Shown in pieces: positions 6,467 through 8,019 of a DNA stretch of 8,019 nucleotides. Numbering within the stretch: position 1 is the first letter of the stretch; each line of letters starts with the position of its first letter. Source of the stretch: Armatimonadetes bacterium UBA5419 (GTDB taxonomy: Bacteria; Armatimonadota; UBA10988). Location of the stretch: the NCBI GenBank assembly GCA_002409445.1, contig DHNJ01000061.1, positions 2,217 through 10,235 on the forward strand, given 5' to 3'. The notes beneath the pieces are model-generated. The model made no database searches. It worked only from the letters and a program-made list of their open reading frames with translations, and was not told the DNA's origin. The position numbers were made by a program, and so were the translations under genes.

Positions 6467-7299
6467 TGGTCGACCTGCACAGCCACACCGTCCACTCGGA
6501 CGGCACGCTCACGCCAACCGAGCTGCTGGCCCTGGCCGACGCGCGTGGGCTCCAGACGATCGCCATCACCGACCACGACCAGCTGGACGCCTACGACGAC
6601 CTGCCGGCCACGCCACCCCGAGTCGAGCTGGTCGTTGGCGTCGAGCTGAGCCTGACCTGGCCGCGGGGCAACCTGCACCTGCTGGGCTACCACATCGACC
6701 CGGCGAATCCGGCCCTACGCGCCACACTGCGCGACCTGCGCGCGGCGCGAGTCGAGCGCAACGAGGAGATGGTCGCGCGCCTGCGCGCGGCAGGCTTCGA
6801 CGTCAGCCTCGAGCAGCTCGCCGCGCTCGCCGGCCGCGCCCACATCGGCCGCCCGCACATGGCTCAGGCCTTGGTCGACCTCGGCGCGGTGGGCAGCATC
6901 GCCGAGGCGTTCCATCGTTATCTCGCCGATGACTCGCCGCTCTACGTGCCGCGCCGCGACCTGAGCTTCGCCGAGGGGATCGAGCTGATTCACGGTGCGG
7001 GCGGCGCCGCGGTGCTGGCCCACCCGGCCCAGACGCGGCTGGGCGAGCGCGACCTAGCCGACGCCGTCGTTCGCTGGGCGCGCGACGGGCTCGACGGACT
7101 CGAAGTCTGGTACCCCTCTCACACCCCCCGCCAGCGGCGCGCCTATCGCGATCTGGCCCGCCGGCTGCAGCTGATCGCCACCGCCGGCTCCGACTTCCAC
7201 GGCGCGACCAAGCCGGGTATCGAGCTGGGCCAGCCGGGCGGCCGGCCGCCGGCCGAGCAGATTCGGGCGGACCTCGCCGCCGCGGCGGCCCGGTACTAG
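6466..7299 (+). CDS. PHP-domain phosphoesterase (TrpH/YciV-like)
   Basis: A 277-residue PHP-family metal-dependent phosphoesterase. The metal-binding motifs are in order: DLHSHT (3-8) with HSDG (10-13), AITDHD (33-38), GVE (58-60), HLLGY (71-75), RPHMAQAL (129-136), LAHP (184-187) and GSDFHG (241-246). Overall layout matches the TrpH/YciV/RNase AM group, whose studied members remove 3'-phosphates from 3',5'-bisphosphonucleotides or degrade RNA 5' to 3'. The exact substrate here is not predictable. The ATG shares one base with the murC stop, and GGAG at 6457-6460 lies 5 nt upstream, so it is translationally coupled to murC. No direct link to cell-wall synthesis is known to me; the pairing may be a convenience of gene order. 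Confidence 0.88.
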   Translation: MVDLHSHTVHSDGTLTPTELLALADARGLQTIAITDHDQLDAYDDLPATPPRVELVVGVELSLTWPRGNLHLLGYHIDPANPALRATLRDLRAARVERNEEMVARLRAAGFDVSLEQLAALAGRAHIGRPHMAQALVDLGAVGSIAEAFHRYLADDSPLYVPRRDLSFAEGIELIHGAGGAAVLAHPAQTRLGERDLADAVVRWARDGLDGLEVWYPSHTPRQRRAYRDLARRLQLIATAGSDFHGATKPGIELGQPGGRPPAEQIRADLAAAAARY

Positions 7300-7323
7300 G
7301 TCGCAGCCCCGCCCACGCCCAGC

Positions 7324-7352
7324 CTTACCACTCGCCTGGTCGGCCTTAGCAT
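7324..7352 (+). promoter_or_regulatory. Putative promoter of the cold-shock gene
   Basis: CTTACC (7324-7329), 17-nt spacer, TAGCAT (7347-7352). Matches to the sigma-70 consensus are modest (3/6 and 4/6), but the spacing is ideal. Transcription would begin near 7359, leaving a leader of about 39 nt made almost entirely of the hairpin below and the ribosome site. Confidence 0.35.
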
Positions 7353-7364
7353 GTACTCGAAAGA

Positions 7365-7386
7365 GGCCGTGCGGCAGCGTGCGGCC
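7365..7386 (+). promoter_or_regulatory. Leader hairpin abutting the cold-shock ribosome binding site
   Basis: GGCCGTGCG and CGTGCGGCC pair as nine base pairs (two G-U) around a GCAG tetraloop. The GGAG ribosome site (7387-7390) starts at the very next base. It may be a 5' stabilising or regulatory element of the cold-shock mRNA. It lacks a U-tract, so it is unlikely to be a terminator for the upstream gene. Confidence 0.5.
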
Positions 7387-7397
7387 GGAGTAATAGG

Positions 7398-7610
7398 TTG
7401 CATACGGGTAGAGTGAAGTGGTTCGACGACCAGAAGGGGTGGGGCTTCATCGCCCAGGAGGGCGAGGCGCCCGATGTCTTCGTCCACTATAGCGTGATCG
7501 AGGTGGAGGGTCATAAGACCCTGTTCGAGGGGCAGGAGGTGACCTACGAGGCCAGCGATGACGGCCGTGGGCCGCGCGCCACGTTGGTCCAGCCGGTACC
7601 CGAGGCGTAG
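7398..7610 (+). CDS. CspA-family cold-shock protein
   Basis: A 70-residue single cold-shock domain (OB fold) protein that binds single-stranded RNA or DNA, probably as an RNA chaperone. GRVKWFDDQKGWGFI (4-18) contains the RNP1 motif KGWGFI, and VFVHYS (27-32) contains RNP2. RNP1 has Trp15 where most family members have Phe or Tyr. Length matches CspA-type proteins. The start is TTG at 7398, supported by GGAG (7387-7390) with a 7-nt spacer and by the usual position of the conserved Gly4; no ATG is available. The upstream 98-nt gap holds the putative promoter and leader hairpin. Downstream it converges with the small unknown gene, with 22 nt between the stops. Confidence 0.94.
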   Translation: MHTGRVKWFDDQKGWGFIAQEGEAPDVFVHYSVIEVEGHKTLFEGQEVTYEASDDGRGPRATLVQPVPEA

Positions 7611-7621
7611 GCTCGGGTGGG

Positions 7622-7651
7622 GGTGGAGCGGCCTAGAAGTGCCGCTTCATC
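7622..7651 (+). terminator. Possible terminator hairpin after the cold-shock gene
   Basis: GGTGGAGCGGC pairs with GCCGCTTCATC (11 bp including two G-U in the plus-strand RNA) around an 8-nt loop, starting 12 nt after the cold-shock stop. There is no U-tract, so intrinsic termination is doubtful. The right arm overlaps the last codons of the convergent gene. In minus-strand RNA the two G-U pairs become A-C mismatches, so it favours the plus direction. Confidence 0.3.
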
Positions 7652-7866
7652 ATGTGTCGGATGTCGCGCTCGGTCAGCCGTTCGGCGCCTTCGGGCTCAT
7701 CGAACGACTCCACGATCCTCAGCTGCTCGCCGCACTGTCGGGCCTTGTGCTGCAGGTAGTTGATAACGTCCTGCCGCGTCTGGCCGGTGAACCTAGCAAG
7801 TTGCTGGCGCGCTGTCTCGGCGATGATCGTGCCGTCAGCGGTCTCGGAGACCTTGACAATCAGCAT
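7633..7866 (-). CDS. Small protein of unknown function, 77 residues
   Basis: I do not recognise the family. The product is soluble and highly charged, with a short hydrophobic start (MLIVKV) followed by a TADGTII turn, a predicted helical middle (about 16-45), the single Cys45, and an acidic linker EPEGAE (57-62). It ends in LTERDIRHMMKRHF, likely a helix. There is no signal peptide or membrane segment. It is judged real because the ATG at 7866 has a strong GGAGGAAGG ribosome site (7874-7882) and a well-spaced promoter-like sequence upstream. It lies between the cold-shock gene (convergent) and tRNA-Leu (divergent). An extension to a TTG at 7920 is rejected because that codon lies in the putative -35 box. 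Confidence 0.72.
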   Translation of the reverse strand: MLIVKVSETADGTIIAETARQQLARFTGQTRQDVINYLQHKARQCGEQLRIVESFDEPEGAERLTERDIRHMMKRHF

Positions 7867-7891
7867 TGGTGGTCCTTCCTCCGACGCATCA

Positions 7892-7920
7892 ACGATACCA
7901 TCGACCCCCTCTAACGCCAA
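7892..7920 (-). promoter_or_regulatory. Putative promoter of the 77-residue protein gene
   Basis: On the minus strand: TTGGCG (7915-7920), 17-nt spacer, TATCGT (7892-7897), each 4/6 to consensus. Transcription would start near 7885, about 19 nt before the ATG, just enough room for the GGAGGA site. Confidence 0.5.
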
Positions 7921-7954
7921 GAAGATTCACTCGACTCGGGGCGCCGGATCCTGC

Positions 7955-7983
7955 TTGACGCCCTAGGGCTGCGGGAGTAAGAT
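7955..7983 (+). promoter_or_regulatory. Sigma-70-like promoter of tRNA-Leu
   Basis: TTGACG (7955-7960, 5/6 to consensus), 17-nt spacer, TAAGAT (7978-7983, 4/6). The predicted start near 7990 is about 8 nt before the tRNA, a common arrangement for stable RNA genes. It is divergent from the promoter of the 77-residue gene, 34 nt away. Confidence 0.7.
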
Positions 7984-7997
7984 AGCGCTCGTCCGCT

Positions 7998-8019
7998 GCC
8001 CAGATGGCGGAATTGGTAG
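7998..8019 (+). tRNA. tRNA-Leu, 5' end only
   Basis: The last 22 bases read as acceptor strand GCCCAGA, T8, G9, then GCGGAATTGGTAG, the D-stem and D-loop pattern characteristic of bacterial tRNA-Leu (GCCnnnnTGGCGGAATTGGTAGAC). The anticodon lies outside the window, so the isoacceptor is unknown. tRNA-Ser is less likely because its D-arm usually differs. Confidence 0.85.

Overview
This is a GC-rich, tightly packed bacterial chromosomal segment. It carries seven protein genes and the first bases of a tRNA gene, with no mobile element, CRISPR array or long non-coding stretch. Bacterial origin is clear from the Shine-Dalgarno sequences, overlapping stop/start codons, a muropeptide ligase and a CspA-type cold-shock protein. 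The phylum cannot be fixed from the sequence. The MurC variant and overall gene style would fit Chloroflexota or another high-GC group, but that is a weak inference.

Left half (1-5031, all minus strand): a likely four-gene transcription unit, read from right to left. It holds larE (ATP-dependent sulfur insertase for the nickel-pincer cofactor), a TIM-barrel sugar phosphate isomerase/epimerase, a GT4 glycosyltransferase with an unusual duplicated C-terminal tail, and a membrane-anchored subtilisin-like (S8) protease that runs off the left edge. The last three are spaced 16 nt apart and then overlapped by 1 nt (TAGTG), so they are probably translationally coupled. The S8 gene starts with GTG and has no stop inside the window. 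It was found from its Asp/His/Ser motifs on the reverse strand.

Right half (5114-8019): a short divergent spacer with two small palindromes separates larE from murC (UDP-N-acetylmuramate--L-alanine ligase). murC overlaps by 1 nt (TGATG) with a PHP-family phosphoesterase gene. A cold-shock protein gene follows, with its own putative promoter, a compact leader hairpin and a TTG start. A convergent 77-codon gene of unknown function comes next. Its promoter lies back to back with a good sigma-70-like promoter for a tRNA-Leu gene cut off by the window end.

Most of this is housekeeping or widely distributed metabolism. The parts most worth a second look are the tandemly repeated tail of the glycosyltransferase (with a possible internal translation start), the polytopic membrane architecture of the S8 protease, the three-cysteine LarE, and the hairpin abutting the cold-shock ribosome binding site. 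I found no convincing new multi-gene defence or mobile system.
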